Positions 11,660 through 24,635 are shown, numbered from the stretch's first letter. The stretch: 64,000 nucleotides of DNA from Helopsaltes ochotensis (GCA_013400155.1 VXBM01001947.1:1-64000), one strand, 5' to 3'. A program made the numbers and translations. Notes: a model not told the origin generated them from the letters alone.

Positions 11660-14600
11660 ATTGATGTTTACTCAGTTTAGTGATATTACAAGCCTTCAGT
11701 TTTGCATATTTGGCAGATATCTGGGCCTTATTGTCTGTACTTGCATAATATGGCTGAGTGTAGCCTGTGTTATTCAGCATTAGGATTACAATATCTAGAA
11801 AGTAAATTATTTAAGATCTATGTATTCTCAAGCCGCTCAGGTTCATTTTTGTTAGCAACAGAAACACATCATTTCAGTGATATGGAAGCTAAATCTTGTC
11901 ACAGCCCCCTTGATATGGACTAAAGTTACCCAAATACTTGTTGTTCCCCCAGAATTGAATCAAACAAAACTTATCCCATTTTGAAAGAAAAGCTGCGGGT
12001 CATATGCAGAAGCATAAGTTTTTAGAGGTTACAAAACATCTGGTAACAGTCAGATTTTCCTCTAGAAGGTTTCATATTTATTTTTATAAAGCCTTTATAC
12101 ATATGTACATGTACAGATATAAGGGAGATTCATGTTTATATTCTCTAGAAATTTACACTGAGAGACAATGTATAGTTAAGTTTTTATCTTTAGAAGAGGT
12201 TATACAGCATATATTGTGATTAACAGTCCACGGCTACAAAAGTTAAGATCTTTTAACCACTATGTGAAAATTTTATTTCCTCAGATTCAGCAGAGGCTAA
12301 GATGTAAACCTTAATATTAAAAACCTTCTTTTGGACATCATTTATTCAAAAAAAGCCCCTAGACTTTCTACAGCCTGAATATAATGCCAATATGAAGGAA
12401 TGGAATCAAGGCCTTGAAATTCTGACAAGTCCACCGCTCAGCCACTCTCTGTCTGAAGTTGGTATCAGCTTCATTGGCATTTATCTATCGCAAATATTTA
12501 TAGTATTGCAATAGCTTATTGATACTTGACTCTGAAAAACCACCACAGGTTTGTCTCACATGTTTCTATTGGCTGACAGACTGCTGATTTCAGATGTGAA
12601 TAAGCAAGTTGCCAGCAAGAGAGGAGCAGCTGGGAAACTCTATAGAAACTATGACAATGTGGGAGTTTGAAGGTTATTTGTACTGTAGTATGTTCTCTCT
12701 ATTTTACTATCAAGAGTTTGATGTCAAGTTTCAATGTTTCTGTACAGGGAGGCCAGTTTTCAGCTATCTGGCAAACATAAATTATGAAAAATTTGGAAAG
12801 GTGTCCTTTTTACTGCTTGAGAAATTGCTGGAGGTCTTGTGACATATAAGCTGAGCATTAGTAAGGCTGAGAGATCCTGGAAAAAGACACACCTATGGTT
12901 ATAAAAGAAAAAGAGATTTGACAAAAGATATTTGAAACCTTATATGTTGGATGATAGCTTGTTCAAATATTTTTGTTACAAGTGGAATTGAGGTAGGAAG
13001 TATCGTAATATCTTTTCTGAGGAAGTGAATGGTCAAAATCTCAATTTAGAGTCTCAATATTTCCAAAGGCTAGTCAGAAGTTGTAAGCTTAGGCTCTGGT
13101 TGAAGCTTCCATGAAAAACAATCTTATCTATCTCCTTGTTGACTTTCTTACCCTCAATTTTCTCTTTATTCCAGGATCTTACAGTGATACTGGGTCTTGG
13201 GTTCTAAAATAATAGCCTAAATAGTACACATTCCTCTAATGCAATGAAATGGGCACTTAATATGCCATGTTGGCCAAAAACCCCTACATTGTTATTAAAT
13301 ATTAAATATACCTGATCTTATTCTGATGCTCAATTAATCTGTTAATAGTTCAGGAATAAGCTGGTTGGTCTATTTTGCAAACAAGACATGTATTTTCATC
13401 AAAATCCATTTTAATTTTCCATTTAAAAAAATTATTTGCATAAGCATTATCTATGACTTAATTCCAAGGCTGAAAACAGAATTAAGAAAATCAGAATCTC
13501 CATATTTCTCTCACTTCCAGAACCTGTCTCTACCTTCTAGATCTTTTTTTTAATGTTATAGAATATATTTATGTATAAGAGAAAACCACAATAGTAAAAA
13601 CTGCTGTCTGAGAAAACAAAGAACAATTAATGAAGAAAAAAGTCTACAATGGAATGCCTGTTATTTTCCCTTAAGTGATACATTAGGTACAGGAAATCAC
13701 ATTACAATTTGATGTATGTGTCACTTTAAGATAGATTCTTGGATTGTGGAGGTTGCTTGTGTGTCGTATGATGTAAGTACTTTTATTGAGTAGGTAAATG
13801 TGTAATAGCTAAAAGCCTCATAAATCAGCTAAATGTTCTCCCAATTTATAGAGAATATTTGATTTGAGAACATTACCGTCTAGTGAGCTGCTAAGAAAAA
13901 GAGAAGACATGAAGAGTGATGGAGATGGATATCTTGGATAATTTTCTGGATATAGTATCTGGGGCTGCCTCTTCGTTTTTTGCATCTTTTGTACTCATTA
14001 AAACCTGTGCAAGTGTAATGGACTACCAAATTAAAGTTTTCTGCTTGCTCACTTTAGCACTTATATAGCTGCTTCCCATAGTAGTAGAGTCACACAGAAT
14101 GAAACACAGGATAGGTGTTCAGTCCTAAGATCTTTTCTATTGAACAACTGTAGCAGTGAACAAACCACATGTTTGCGAAATTCATCTAGACATTGTTTTC
14201 AGCATTTCAGTCCCCCCTTATTAAAGGAAAGAAGTAAAAATTTTCTCAATTTCAAGTAAAAATTACTAATATTCAGTCTGTCTCTGCATATTAATTTTTA
14301 ATGTAACAATGGGAGACTTTGAAAAACTGTATTTATAAATACATATATAAATATAGATATAAAAACTAGATATAAAAGAAACAACATGGTATGGATTCAC
14401 TTTGATTCTCCTTTACAGGATTTTCTTATATAGTACTTAACAAGTACATTAAAAGTATTTCATATTTAGCAGCATCTGTCAGTAGTATTATAATCTGTAC
14501 ACTATGATGAGTGCATGTATTGACTGAAGCTGAACTTTTGAACCTGTTGCAACATCAGACAGCAAAGAATTGTTATTTATTTGCCATACTGCAGTTATAA

Positions 14601-17216
14601 AATTAAATAACTATTTTCTATGGTTACTCAAGAACAGGTTTTGAACAAGCCTCTGATTGTTAGATGGATACTTCAACATATTTTGGAAACTGTGATATGT
14701 GAGGGCTCTGATGCTCTGAGGCATTACTTGTTGGATTGTTCACCTATTCATATTTTATACAGCTGAATACCTTCCACTTTAAGTCTCATCAGAGGCCTTT
14801 AAAAACCTTGTTTCACACAAAGTCATTTTTCATCAGGCAAGTATGGAAGCAGTGACAATCTAAAGTTTCTTTTTCTTTTCCTTTCTGAGCCACACAAGTG
14901 GTGCATAAGACATCAATCCCTGGAAACCTGAGCTACTCTAGGATTTATTGTCTGTGTGAAATGGTTAAAAATTTCCCCTATTAAAAGCAATTGTCTTTGC
15001 ATGTATAATCCTTTCTGGACTCTTTTCCCTACAATTTTGGACTGATTCATTGAATTATTGGGGAGTTAAGAGCAAAAGATTGTCTGAAACACAGCTCCCT
15101 GATTAGAAAAAAACACTGCATCAAGTATCTTACCTTTAAATGTCCAAAGTTATTATTAACACAAAACAAGATTTTAAAAAAGTGGGTGGTCTGATATATC
15201 TGTCCAGGAGGAACACAAGGTGAGGAAAAGATCCTAATCCTAAGAATTATAAGAATAGAGGCATCTTTTTCTCCGGATCCAATTCTTTTGTGGTCATGGA
15301 CTGCTGTTCATTTGAGCTATTTGGTGCAAAGACCATTTGGTGCACACCTGACTGCTGTGAGACAAGCTGGCTCGAGCATCAGCAGGCACACAGAGGTACG
15401 GAATGTTTCTGGGTTTCTTTGCAAACTCTGTCTCTAGGCTCTAGCCCAGTCTTGAGAATTAGATCCAGGCTGCTAATGTGACACCCCAAGATACATTTCT
15501 ATATTCCATCCCACTTGAATTCTACCTGACCACTTTATTGGCTCTGAATGACACTTAAGTTCAATCTGTAGTGGTATATGATCTGCTTAGTAAGGTCTAT
15601 AAAACACTAACAAGGTTAGCAATTTCTGTTGAAGAATGGTCCTGTTCAATTATCCTAATAATTCCTCTTTGACCTTAACCTCTCTAGAAAATAGAGCTTA
15701 TACAGTGTGCCTTAATTCTAGCTTTACCTCCTTCAGGGCATAACCCAACTCTTTAAATTATATTTTTCCCTAAGCTTTTCATGTTAAAATACACCTTCCT
15801 AAAAACATTTTTTCAGCCCTATTTAACCAAACCAAACTGCCACATTTTTTTCTCAAGAAATTTCCTTCACATGCTGAAACACACACACAGTGAAAACCAC
15901 AAAAAATGAAAATGAGATTTTAAAAAGAAAACAAAGGTTTAGATGTTCAAAGTTCATAGAACTAGGAAATAAAAGGGCAAACCTGTCTGCTTCTATAAAT
16001 TTGATGTCAATTTCTAGAACTCTGATCAATATAAAATTTCCCTCAAAATCAAATAAATATCAGTGGCAGGATACTCAAAAAAAAAATCTTGCAGGCCATG
16101 TTGCTTTTTTTCTTTGTTCTATGTAGGCCTGATGGAAAATCTCAGACACTTGTTGTAAAAAAATATAAGATGCTGAAATGCAGACTAATAACTGCAACTG
16201 TCATGGTGATACCAGCTATAAAAAGTGCTAGTGTGATCCTTCTAATCTAGAAATGAGCTTAATCATAGTATAGATGTTTTGTCATCAGCCTGCTGTCGAG
16301 ATAAATAATCTTTCTCTACTGTATCTACATGACAAATGTCAGTCAAAGCAAGATGGAATCCTTTGAAGGGAAATTGTAATCCATAAAATATATATCTTTG
16401 AGAAAGGATTGATTTGAACATCAAATGAAACCGTTTGGCTTTGTACTGAAACACAATTTTTTCAAGGTGATACTCTTGGGCAGTATTATATAACCGAGGA
16501 ACTTGAAGTTCTGGAAGTTAGTCTGTGATTGGCCAATCTAAGAGAAAAGATCATGCTTACAGACATATTGTAGTTCTTCATCCTTGCATTTATGTCTTAG
16601 TTGTGCTCAGGGGTCCTCATCCAACTTCCAGTGAAATCAATGAGACCTGGAAAAGGCCATCATAGCATAAACCTTGTGCCTGCAGGTTTTTTTCATCTTG
16701 ATGTAAAAAAGAATAGGCATATGGCTTTGGCCATCTGAGGAGGAAAAAACTGCTGCTTCAGGAAAGGACTACGGGGATATTTTTGTAAGATATAAAAGGA
16801 GTTAGGCACCTTATTGTGACTTGTGCCTTTGAAAATACTTGACTTACCATCTAATAAAGCAGTATTACCAAATAGAAGTATAGATTCTTCTTGGTGAGCT
16901 GATCTTGAATTAAAGCTCTATTATTTTTTTCACTAATAATCCTTTGCCTATTTTTAGAATTTTTTTTTTGTATTTATAGTACTTATTAAATATTCAGTCC
17001 TGTTAGAAATTCAATTTTTTAAAAGCTATTCTTATCTTAGCAACTAAAGACAGGAAACACACTAAATAAATGAAAAAAGGAAGAGAATGCTTCAGGACAG
17101 TTCACTGTGGCAGCTTCAAGGGCAACAGAATACCTAGTATAGCACACAAAAATGCTGTGGAAGCTTTTAATTTCTTCCTCAATTTGCCTCAGACATAACA
17201 TATGGACAATTTTTCT

Positions 17217-17248
17217 CCTTGTATACGTGATTCCTTGTATACATGATA
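17217..17248. repeat. Tandem duplication of a 16-bp unit
   Basis: CCTTGTATACGTGATT (17217-17232) is followed by CCTTGTATACATGATA (17233-17248), with two differences. Confidence 0.85.
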
Positions 17249-18134
17249 GATAATAAATGAAAGCATATAAACATTAAAATAGTTTCGTATTTTTCATATC
17301 ACTATTATTGTGGTCCTACTAAAGCCACCTATCTAGAAGAGGTTTAATTACTCTCAAAGACACTAAAAAAACTCTGTGCCTATTTCAATACTAAACATAT
17401 TTCCCAAGACTTCCACTTTGCAAGTAAAACCATTAATGCAAATTAGGATAACTGGTTTGTGCAAAGGTTTACAGTTTTCAGAAAGAAACATTGATTTCTC
17501 TAATCTTCACATAAAGATGTTGATTGTTAATGAATTCTGTCATACTGTCCACTTTTGCAGATAAAGCCATCAAGCAATTCTGTTCAGATTCAAGAAAAAT
17601 AACATTACAAGTCTATAGATCATACATGGGTTGAAAAATCTTACTCCAGTTCTGTGGAAAAAATAACTAGTGTTTAAATTGGCATGTGCAAGAACCAATA
17701 TCTAAAGATATAAATGAAACTTTAGAAGAAACTGATCTTTTTGATAATTGCAAGTTACTTGGACCCAAGAAACACTGATCAGCTGCATGCAGAAAAGATT
17801 GTTTGACACTTACAATTCTGAATTCTGTTGTCTGCATTTTGCTTCCTAAGGTCCAGCTTACTGGTCACAAGTCATCCACTTGGTGAGGAACCTTCAAACC
17901 ATTCATATGATTTCCTCCAGCTGTATACGTTGAAAAACCATTGTGCACACACCTGTATTTCTTGGCTGAATAAAGTGCCTCTCTATATTTTGGTGACATT
18001 TCTACATTCACCTTGCAGGAAGCAAACGATCACAAAATATGGAAGGCAAACTCTGGCTGTGATTCCTTGTAGATCACTTTTACACAGATGGATTTCTATT
18101 ACATCAACAGAAATACTTAATGACTTTTAGCTTT

Positions 18135-18160
18135 CTGTGTGTGTGTGTGTGTAGTGTGTG
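18135..18160. repeat. Dinucleotide microsatellite (TG)n
   Basis: About eight uninterrupted TG units followed by AG and three more, then a G/T-rich tail to about 18200. Confidence 0.9.
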
Positions 18161-19405
18161 GGTTTGGGGTTTTTTCTTTGTTTTTTGTGGCATTTTGTTG
18201 TTAATTAGAGGTTGATTGGTGGTGAAACAACGCAGCTAGGTCACCTAGTCGGCTGCATACATGTACACCGTTACTTAATATGTAAGGATTCCTTTATGTA
18301 AATGAACCCTAAGATTTCAGGATGAATGCTGAAAGTCAGGCAGTGTTTTCTGATCAGCCTTTTTCACCAGTACTTAGGTGGTCCTGTAATCATTGAGGAA
18401 GGGACCTTGAAAATAATTGTCCTGAATTTCAACTGAAAACTCCCATTGGATGTGTCTATCACGTGTTTAGCATGCTAAAAAGTTCTGGCAGGAATGAGTT
18501 CCTTGAGCGATGCTTTTGTTTGTTTTTACCACAGCATTATGCTACTGAAACTCCGGGGAAAACATGGATTAGCATCCAAATTGCATTTGATTCATAACTG
18601 CAATACTGTCCTCCTTATTCTGAAAATGATCTAGTGACAGTAACTTCATCTAGTCTGAAAATATCACATTCTACCCATCAAAAGATGGAAAATTACATAT
18701 AATGATATATTCCTAGCTCATCACAGAGAATTCTTTCCCCATTTGACAGCAAATCATAAAATTAAAAAAGGAAATCTGGATTTCTGTGACTAGGGTTTTT
18801 TTAATTGCTCTCAAAAAGATACATAAGTGAAATAAAACACATCTACTAACAATTTGTTCCTTAAGGATTTTTAATTTTCTTTTTTTAAATAAATGAAAGT
18901 GAGAATGTAAATTTTCTCTGGAGATTGTAAAGACCTTGCATGATTTGAATCAGCTTCTAAGTTTTCAGTTGCAAGGTTCACAAGAGTAACACCTATAGTC
19001 ACATAGACAACAACTGTCTTAGTATTTGATATATCCATTTATAGATTTTCAGTCTGTAAATCCAGCAGCTAAAATGTTTAAGATATCTATGAAATTGTGA
19101 CTGTTAGACTTCAAGTAATTTTTAATCTACTATTTCTATCACCTTTCTCCTTTACTGCTCAGATGCTTTAAAGTATAGACTTTCTCCGTTCCTCCATTTT
19201 ATAACTACCTAGATGTAACAAAATAGAATTCCTAGTTGTTTTTTCTTATTATATCATACTGCCTGTCATATGTTATTATACTTTCCTTCAGCTCTGACAT
19301 CTACTTTGTAGCCCACATTAATGAAAATGACAATTGACCCAAGTCCTCTTTTCTTGCTTCAGCAGTCCTACAGGGGAAAATAGTTCTTCAGAATAGAAGG
19401 CAAAA

Positions 19406-19470
19406 NNNNNNNNNNNNNNNNNNNNNNNNNNNNNNNNNNNNNNNNNNNNNNNNNNNNNNNNNNNNNNNNN
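19406..19470. other. Assembly gap (65 N)
   Basis: Run of N with A-rich sequence on both sides; the right flank starts with eight A and continues as A/C-rich. The missing bases are probably a simple A-rich tract. Confidence 0.97.
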
Positions 19471-21794
19471 AAAAAAAACCAAAACAAAAACCCACCAAAC
19501 AACACTAAAACATTCAGATTCATTATGAAATAGGTGGATTTAAATTCACTCATACACAAAAAGAAATACTTTTCATTTCTATTTTTTTTTAATTTGTATC
19601 ACAGACAGCCCAGACAAAGCAGTTCTCTGACAACAACAGCCATGGACAATAATTTTAATGTGCACTCTTCCATTAATAAAATCAAGCATTGAAAGCCAAC
19701 CTCTGTCTTCAATACAGGGAACCAAAAGCAATTCCCCACCAGAGGAGCCAGTAACTCCAGTGCTCTGACTATAATGCCTGAAATGCCACCCAGTTCACTA
19801 TACTTGCATACTTCCTTTCCTAGCATGCTCTTTGATGGCATTTTTTAACAGGTCTTTTGTCTTTCTTCATCCTGAGTCTTCTAGGTAATTCCAAATTTTC
19901 TCAAAAAATTAGGGGAACATAACATCAAAACAGATTGACTTCTACAATGAGTGAGTCCCTCTGAGGACCATACTAACATGGCTTAGTGAGCTCTGGCTAT
20001 AATTTATGTCACTTCAATTACTCCGGGGGAAAAAAAAAGCCTGTTTATTTCATATTACTTAGGTTTCACAGCATAAAAGTTGTCTTAAAGGTTGCTTTTT
20101 GCATTGCCTGACATTGGTTTTCAACACATAGTTTTTGTTTACTCTGTTCAGTAAGTAAAAAGACCTTAATATTGTTGAATTAGCATGCTTAATAATGACT
20201 TGTGATGATTATAAAACAATTATGGAACATTTCATTATTTCATGGCAGGACTGACTTTTTCCTTTTGCTGTGTTTGACATTTCCAACTTAACGCTCAGAC
20301 TTAGAACACAGATAAAACTACAACATTGAATGTGCACCAGTAGTTAGTTCCCAGTACCTCCTCTGTAACCTATATTATCAACAGCATTATATAGATTGCT
20401 ACTGTGATAACACCTTAAGCTGTTGTTCCAAATGGTCTTATGAAAATATTTTTCTCACTTTATTTGTGGTTGAGGACAAAGAACAGAAAGGAAAAAAAAA
20501 AAGTACAGTCACCCTTATTCATATGAGTTGCATAGAGAGACTAGTATCTGCTTTGCATTTCTGCTTCCTCTCTATTAAATTCTAAGAGCAGCCAACATGA
20601 GATGTCAGAGAAAAAGTTTTGAATATCTCCATTTTTACAGTCTTGTTTAAAACACTGACCACAGCTCACACTTCTCCTTTGTTTTGTACAGATGTCTCTT
20701 AGTATGAATTTTTCCCTGAAGAGGACAGTGCCAGTTTTTAATAGTGAAGACTGTCAAGCCATTTGCTCTGTTCTTGTGATTTGGACAGCTTGGCTCCCAC
20801 CACATGTGTGTTGTCAATTATTTGGTATTTACCGCTGTGCCATTCAATGGCAGGTTCCTTCTGACAGCCAACCAGCCCACACCAGTTGCATTGCCTCTGT
20901 TCTGGATACCTGCCTATGATACTGACATACTTTCAAAGGAAAATTCAGAAGCCAAAAAACTTCATTTACAGAGGATTTCTGCTAGTTGAAAGAGTACAAA
21001 ATTTGTCCATCCACCTCTATATATTCAGATTTCAAAAACTGCGTTATCGTGCAGACGGCTGGGAATCAAATGTTACCGAAAATTCTTTCAGCCTTTCTTC
21101 TGCAGTGGCAGAGGTGCATGCAGTGGGTGTCTCTGAGGTCAGGAATGGGAATATTTGGAAATTCATGTACGCCCATCCCAGACGTTCTGAAGATGTGTCC
21201 CATAATTTTGCTGGTAATTCCTACCTTCTCTAACTAGTGGGCCTTTGAAGCTCTCAACTGGGTTCCAAGGCCCTGTGTTTCCTTACCTTTTTGAACTTTC
21301 TGTATGACCAGTCTGAATGACATTTGGTAAGTATAATAGTCTGCATTAATCAGATACAAGTAAATTTCCTACATACTAATAGCTAATGTTTAGAATGAAT
21401 ATCAAGTGCTGAAGAGTAGAGATTTTAATTCATACCAATCTGTTTGGGTTTTATACCTGTTGTTTGTTTTAATTTCAGCCACATTTTCAGTCTCAATGTA
21501 TCTTGGCCTCAGGAATGTCTTTTACAATAAATTCTGAAGTGCAATTTTGTGTTAAAGAAAGGTGTTTCGGAGCAAAACTTTTCAACTGCTTCTTCCCACT
21601 TCTGAAGAACCTTGCTTTTGTTTTTTTTCTTGAAAGATAGATTCTTAATCTGTATCTTCCATGATCATGGATAAAATATGCAACTTGAATACAGAAAAGA
21701 TTTTTCTTTCAAAAATTAACCCCCCCAAACCATTCTTTTCTCTTTTCTAAAAGTCTTTTGCAAATTCCAAACTCTGTTTATAGATCAAATCATC

Positions 21795-21824
21795 TCTAAA
21801 TTATCTATTTATAGATAATTTAGA
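21795..21824. repeat. Perfect 14-bp inverted repeat with 2-base spacer
   Basis: TCTAAATTATCTAT (21795-21808) and its exact reverse complement (21811-21824) are separated by TT. The sequence to the right repeats the TAGATTTATAGATTTA theme, so local slippage in AT-rich DNA may have contributed. Confidence 0.93.
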
Positions 21825-23159
21825 TTTATAGATTTATGACGATTTATAGAAATCATACAGCCTATGCAAGGATGATATTCTAGATATGCGAAAAACGATG
21901 TTGTATTTAAATGTTACATAGTTTCACGTTATTCTCTACCACTCCTTTCATCCAACATTTCATTGGCTCTTCAAATGCAAATGCACATTGATCTTATGCC
22001 TTCATTGAACAGTTTTCAATAATTCTGAGATTCGTTTCCTGAGCTGATATAATTAATTTAGAAGCATGCGAATGGTATGAGCACTTAAGGTGTCTCCCTT
22101 CCTGTGTCAGCTCTTCTTCTCCATGGTATCACTGCTGATTTTCATCTCTCACTCTGTTTTCTGTTCATTTTACATATATATATATATTCAAAAAATCATT
22201 TTTTCTGATTAAAATTCTCATTTGCTTCTCTTCTCTCTGGTCTCACCCCCATTAGCATAACATATGCATATCGTCCTATGGCTGGTTTTTTTTAGTAGCT
22301 TATAGTAACACATGTTGTCAGATACATCTTAAAACACTAAACACATTGTATGTTTTGATTTTCTCTTTCCCTCTCCTTTATTAGTACAGTCAAAGAAATT
22401 GAACAGATTGAGTCTCCATCGTCACAAATCATACTGATTTAACCACTCTTATTAGGTGGCCTTCCAGGTGTTTTATTTTGTTTTAAAATTCCATTTCAAC
22501 TTTTTTACCAGAAACAGTTTTTACTCCTATGAAATTCCCCGGATCACCCATACAGTATTTAAAAAAGGTATGAGTATAATTTATGCTATATCCTAACCCT
22601 TCATTATTTGAGCTAATTTATTACTTAGAATTATTTAACAATTACCTGAGTAAAACTAAGGAGGAGATGGTTACATGAGTAGCCTCTGATTTCAGTGGAA
22701 ATTTTGTGTGAGTCAATGGTGAGACTGTCACAGTTCCTCTGTGTGGATATTCCCATGACTGAACTACACTGCCTTATGCTTTGCACTACATACCAACTTA
22801 TCATTCGGTACCATATCCACTGGTATCAAAGTATTACTTGACAAAAGGAAGTAAAAAACTAGTGCTTTTCTGGTAAGGTACCAATCAAGATGTATAAGGG
22901 GCAAATTTTTGCCCTTAGGTATCAGCTGCTTTTTAATCTTACGCAGTTACAATTGTAAAATTTAAATGAAGAAATAGAAGACCGTGTTCAAAGCTGGATA
23001 GCAATAGATGAAGGAAAAGTCTCTTAGCTGACACTAGTCTTTGATGTGTGCTCATCTGAGAGAAAACTTTGTCCAGAACTGTATTTACATTTGTTCTGTA
23101 AGTATTACTGGAAGAGGGCTGATGAGTGCAGGGAACATATGGAGAGGCTGGCAGGCATG

Positions 23160-23231
23160 GATTCCCTGGTGTAGTGGTTAGAGTCTTTGCTCTGAAAAGG
23201 CAAGCTTTTAAAATTCGTTTGAACACTACAA
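23160..23231 (+). pseudogene. tRNA-like relic (Gln/Glu-like 5' half)
   Basis: CCTGGTGTAGTGGTTAG at 23165-23181 closely resembles the D-arm and A-box region of vertebrate tRNA-Gln and tRNA-Glu. It is followed by TTTGCTCTGAAAAGGCAAG, which can form a TTTGC/GCAAG stem over a loop containing CTCTGAA, like the tRNA-Gln(CTG) anticodon loop. The T-arm region (AAATTCGTTTGAAC) only loosely resembles a B box, and the acceptor ends do not pair. It is therefore at best a decayed tRNA or tRNA-derived SINE head, not a working tRNA. Confidence 0.35.
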
Positions 23232-23238
23232 AATACAC

Positions 23239-23905
23239 AACTAATATGCCAAGTAAGTCTGTATTTAAAGAAGTATTATAATTGTGAAAAATAATTAAAT
23301 ATTTAAAGATCTAATGCAACTTTAGACTTTAAATAATTGTTTTATAAATCTATATGATAGTCCAACATTGCAAGCTAAATTAATTCTCGGCCCTGTCACA
23401 CAATGACTAAATAAAATCTAACAAGTTTTATACTTATTATTTTTTTGTATCTGGGCTCCTCCGCCTTTATTTATTTATTATTTATTGTAGTACTTGCTCT
23501 TTAAAATTCTGAAAAATTTTCTGGTTTCATAATGACAGCAATTCCCTTCCTCAAGGCGTCTTTCCTTTGCAAGGTGTCCTTCAGTTAGACTAAGCTTCAT
23601 CCACAATCCATCAAAATCACTGGGACAAATTTAACAAATTTCAGTGGATGTTACAGCATGTGTTGGAAACGCGTGGCTAACTTCTAGCTCCTTTATCCTG
23701 ATCACATTTAAACCATTGGTGCCATATAAAATAGCATTTACACTGAAATACTTGATGAATCACAGACTGCATGTGTCTAGATTTCATCGATGTAAAATAT
23801 AAAATGACAGCTAAATATTCTTTATTGAACTTGGCCAATATTGCAACTATTTCAACTCTTAAATATAAAAGTCAAGACTATTCTTTCTGTCAAACTTGGA
23901 TTTAT
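23239..23905. other. No feature recognised
   Basis: AT-rich sequence without a recognisable element. Confidence 0.5.
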
Positions 23906-24021
23906 ACATTATGTATGTATGTATATATATATATACATAGAAATATATGTATATATAAATATATATATTAATGTGTATATATGTGTCTGTCTCTGTGTGT
24001 GTGCGTATATACTAGTATACA
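23906..24021. repeat. Compound (TATG)n/(TA)n/(TG)n microsatellite
   Basis: Alternating purine-pyrimidine sequence: TATG units, then TA runs with interruptions, then TG/TC units and a short TATACTAGTATA palindrome. It lies about 40 bases before the 3' end of the CR1 element. ORFs across it are simple-sequence artefacts. Confidence 0.9.
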
Positions 24022-24060
24022 CTATTATCAAAAGGAGGTCTAAGGAGAACTTCCATCCTT

Positions 24061-24333
24061 AGAATCATAGAATCATTAAGGTTGGAAAAAAACTCCAAGA
24101 TCATCAAGTCCAACCTTCAAACAAATACCATCATACACAATAAACTATATCACTAAGAGCCACATCTACTCTTTTTTTGAATGCCTCCAGGAATAATGAC
24201 TCCACTACTTACTGGGAAGCCTGCTCCAATACTTAGCCACTCTTTCAGTGAATAAATTTTCCCAATATTTAATCTGAATCTCCCTTAGTGTAACTTGAGG
24301 CCATTTCCCCTTGTCCTGTCTCTAGTTGCCTGC
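24061..24333 (-). mobile_element. CR1 LINE, 3' end fragment
   Basis: The plus strand starts AGAATCATAGAATCATTAAG followed by GGTTGGAAAAA and GATCATCAAGTCCAACC, which is the reverse complement of the CR1 3' terminus. Further matches follow in CR1 order: CCACATCTAC, TGCCTCCAGG, TGACTCCAC, CTTTCAGTGAATAAATTTT, AACTTGAGGCCATTTCC and TTGTCCTGTC. The terminal ATTCTATGATTCT-type repeat is therefore at 24061 and the element is transcribed towards lower coordinates. It breaks near GTTGCCTGC at about 24333. No coding capacity remains. CR1 is the dominant LINE of birds. Confidence 0.92.
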
Positions 24334-24339
24334 ATAGTG

Positions 24340-24635
24340 ATAAAGGAGTGGCAGAATGCTGAGGAACTCAATGCCTTCTTTGCCTCAGTCTTTATTAGTA
24401 ATACCAGTCATTCTTTTGATACTCAATCCCCTCAGAAAGGGTGGGGAGCACAATAAAAACCCCATAATCCAAGGAATTAGAATGTCCAAAAAAAGCAACA
24501 AAGCTAGTGAAGTGTTTTATGAGGACTGGCTGAAAGAGCTGGGGAAAAGGAGGCTCAGGTGAGACCTTATCATTCTCTACAGCTACCTGAAAGAAGGTTG
24601 TAGCCAGGTGAGGGTTGGTATCTTCTCTAAATAAG
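24340..24635 (+). mobile_element. CR1 LINE fragment, inverted relative to its neighbour
   Basis: The plus strand reads in CR1 sense. AATGCTGAGGAACTCAATGC then CTTCTTTGCCTCAGTCTTTA (about 24356-24397) matches the ORF2 stretch encoding an LNAFFASVF-like peptide, and similarity runs on to about 24475. From about 24520, GAGGACTGGCTGAAAGAGCT, AAAAGGAGGCTCAGG and CTACCTGAAAGAAGGTTGTA match the start of the CR1 3' region, so roughly 2 kb of ORF2 is missing internally. It ends at GGTATCTTCTC (about 24633), which in CR1 order directly precedes the point where the minus-strand piece at 24333 begins. Confidence 0.8.

Larger units (their letters stand above)
10877..18134. other. AT-rich sequence with no gene recognised
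   Basis: Contains the hairpin at 11628 and the 16-bp duplication at 17217 listed separately. ORFs of 60-100 codons (for example 17828-18130) show no motif or domain that I can recognise. Confidence 0.5.
18201..23155. other. AT-rich sequence, no gene recognised
   Basis: Holds the gap at 19406 and the hairpin at 21795. A cluster of overlapping ORFs at 20692-21237 (75, 61, 115 and 83 codons in different frames) follows a pyrimidine-rich TTTGTTTTGTACAG at about 20678-20691. None shows a domain I recognise, so they are not called as genes. Confidence 0.45.

Noticed and set aside
23771..24062. ORFs ending in YVYIYIHRNICIYKYIY-type peptides
   Set aside because: Translation of the TATG/TA microsatellite.
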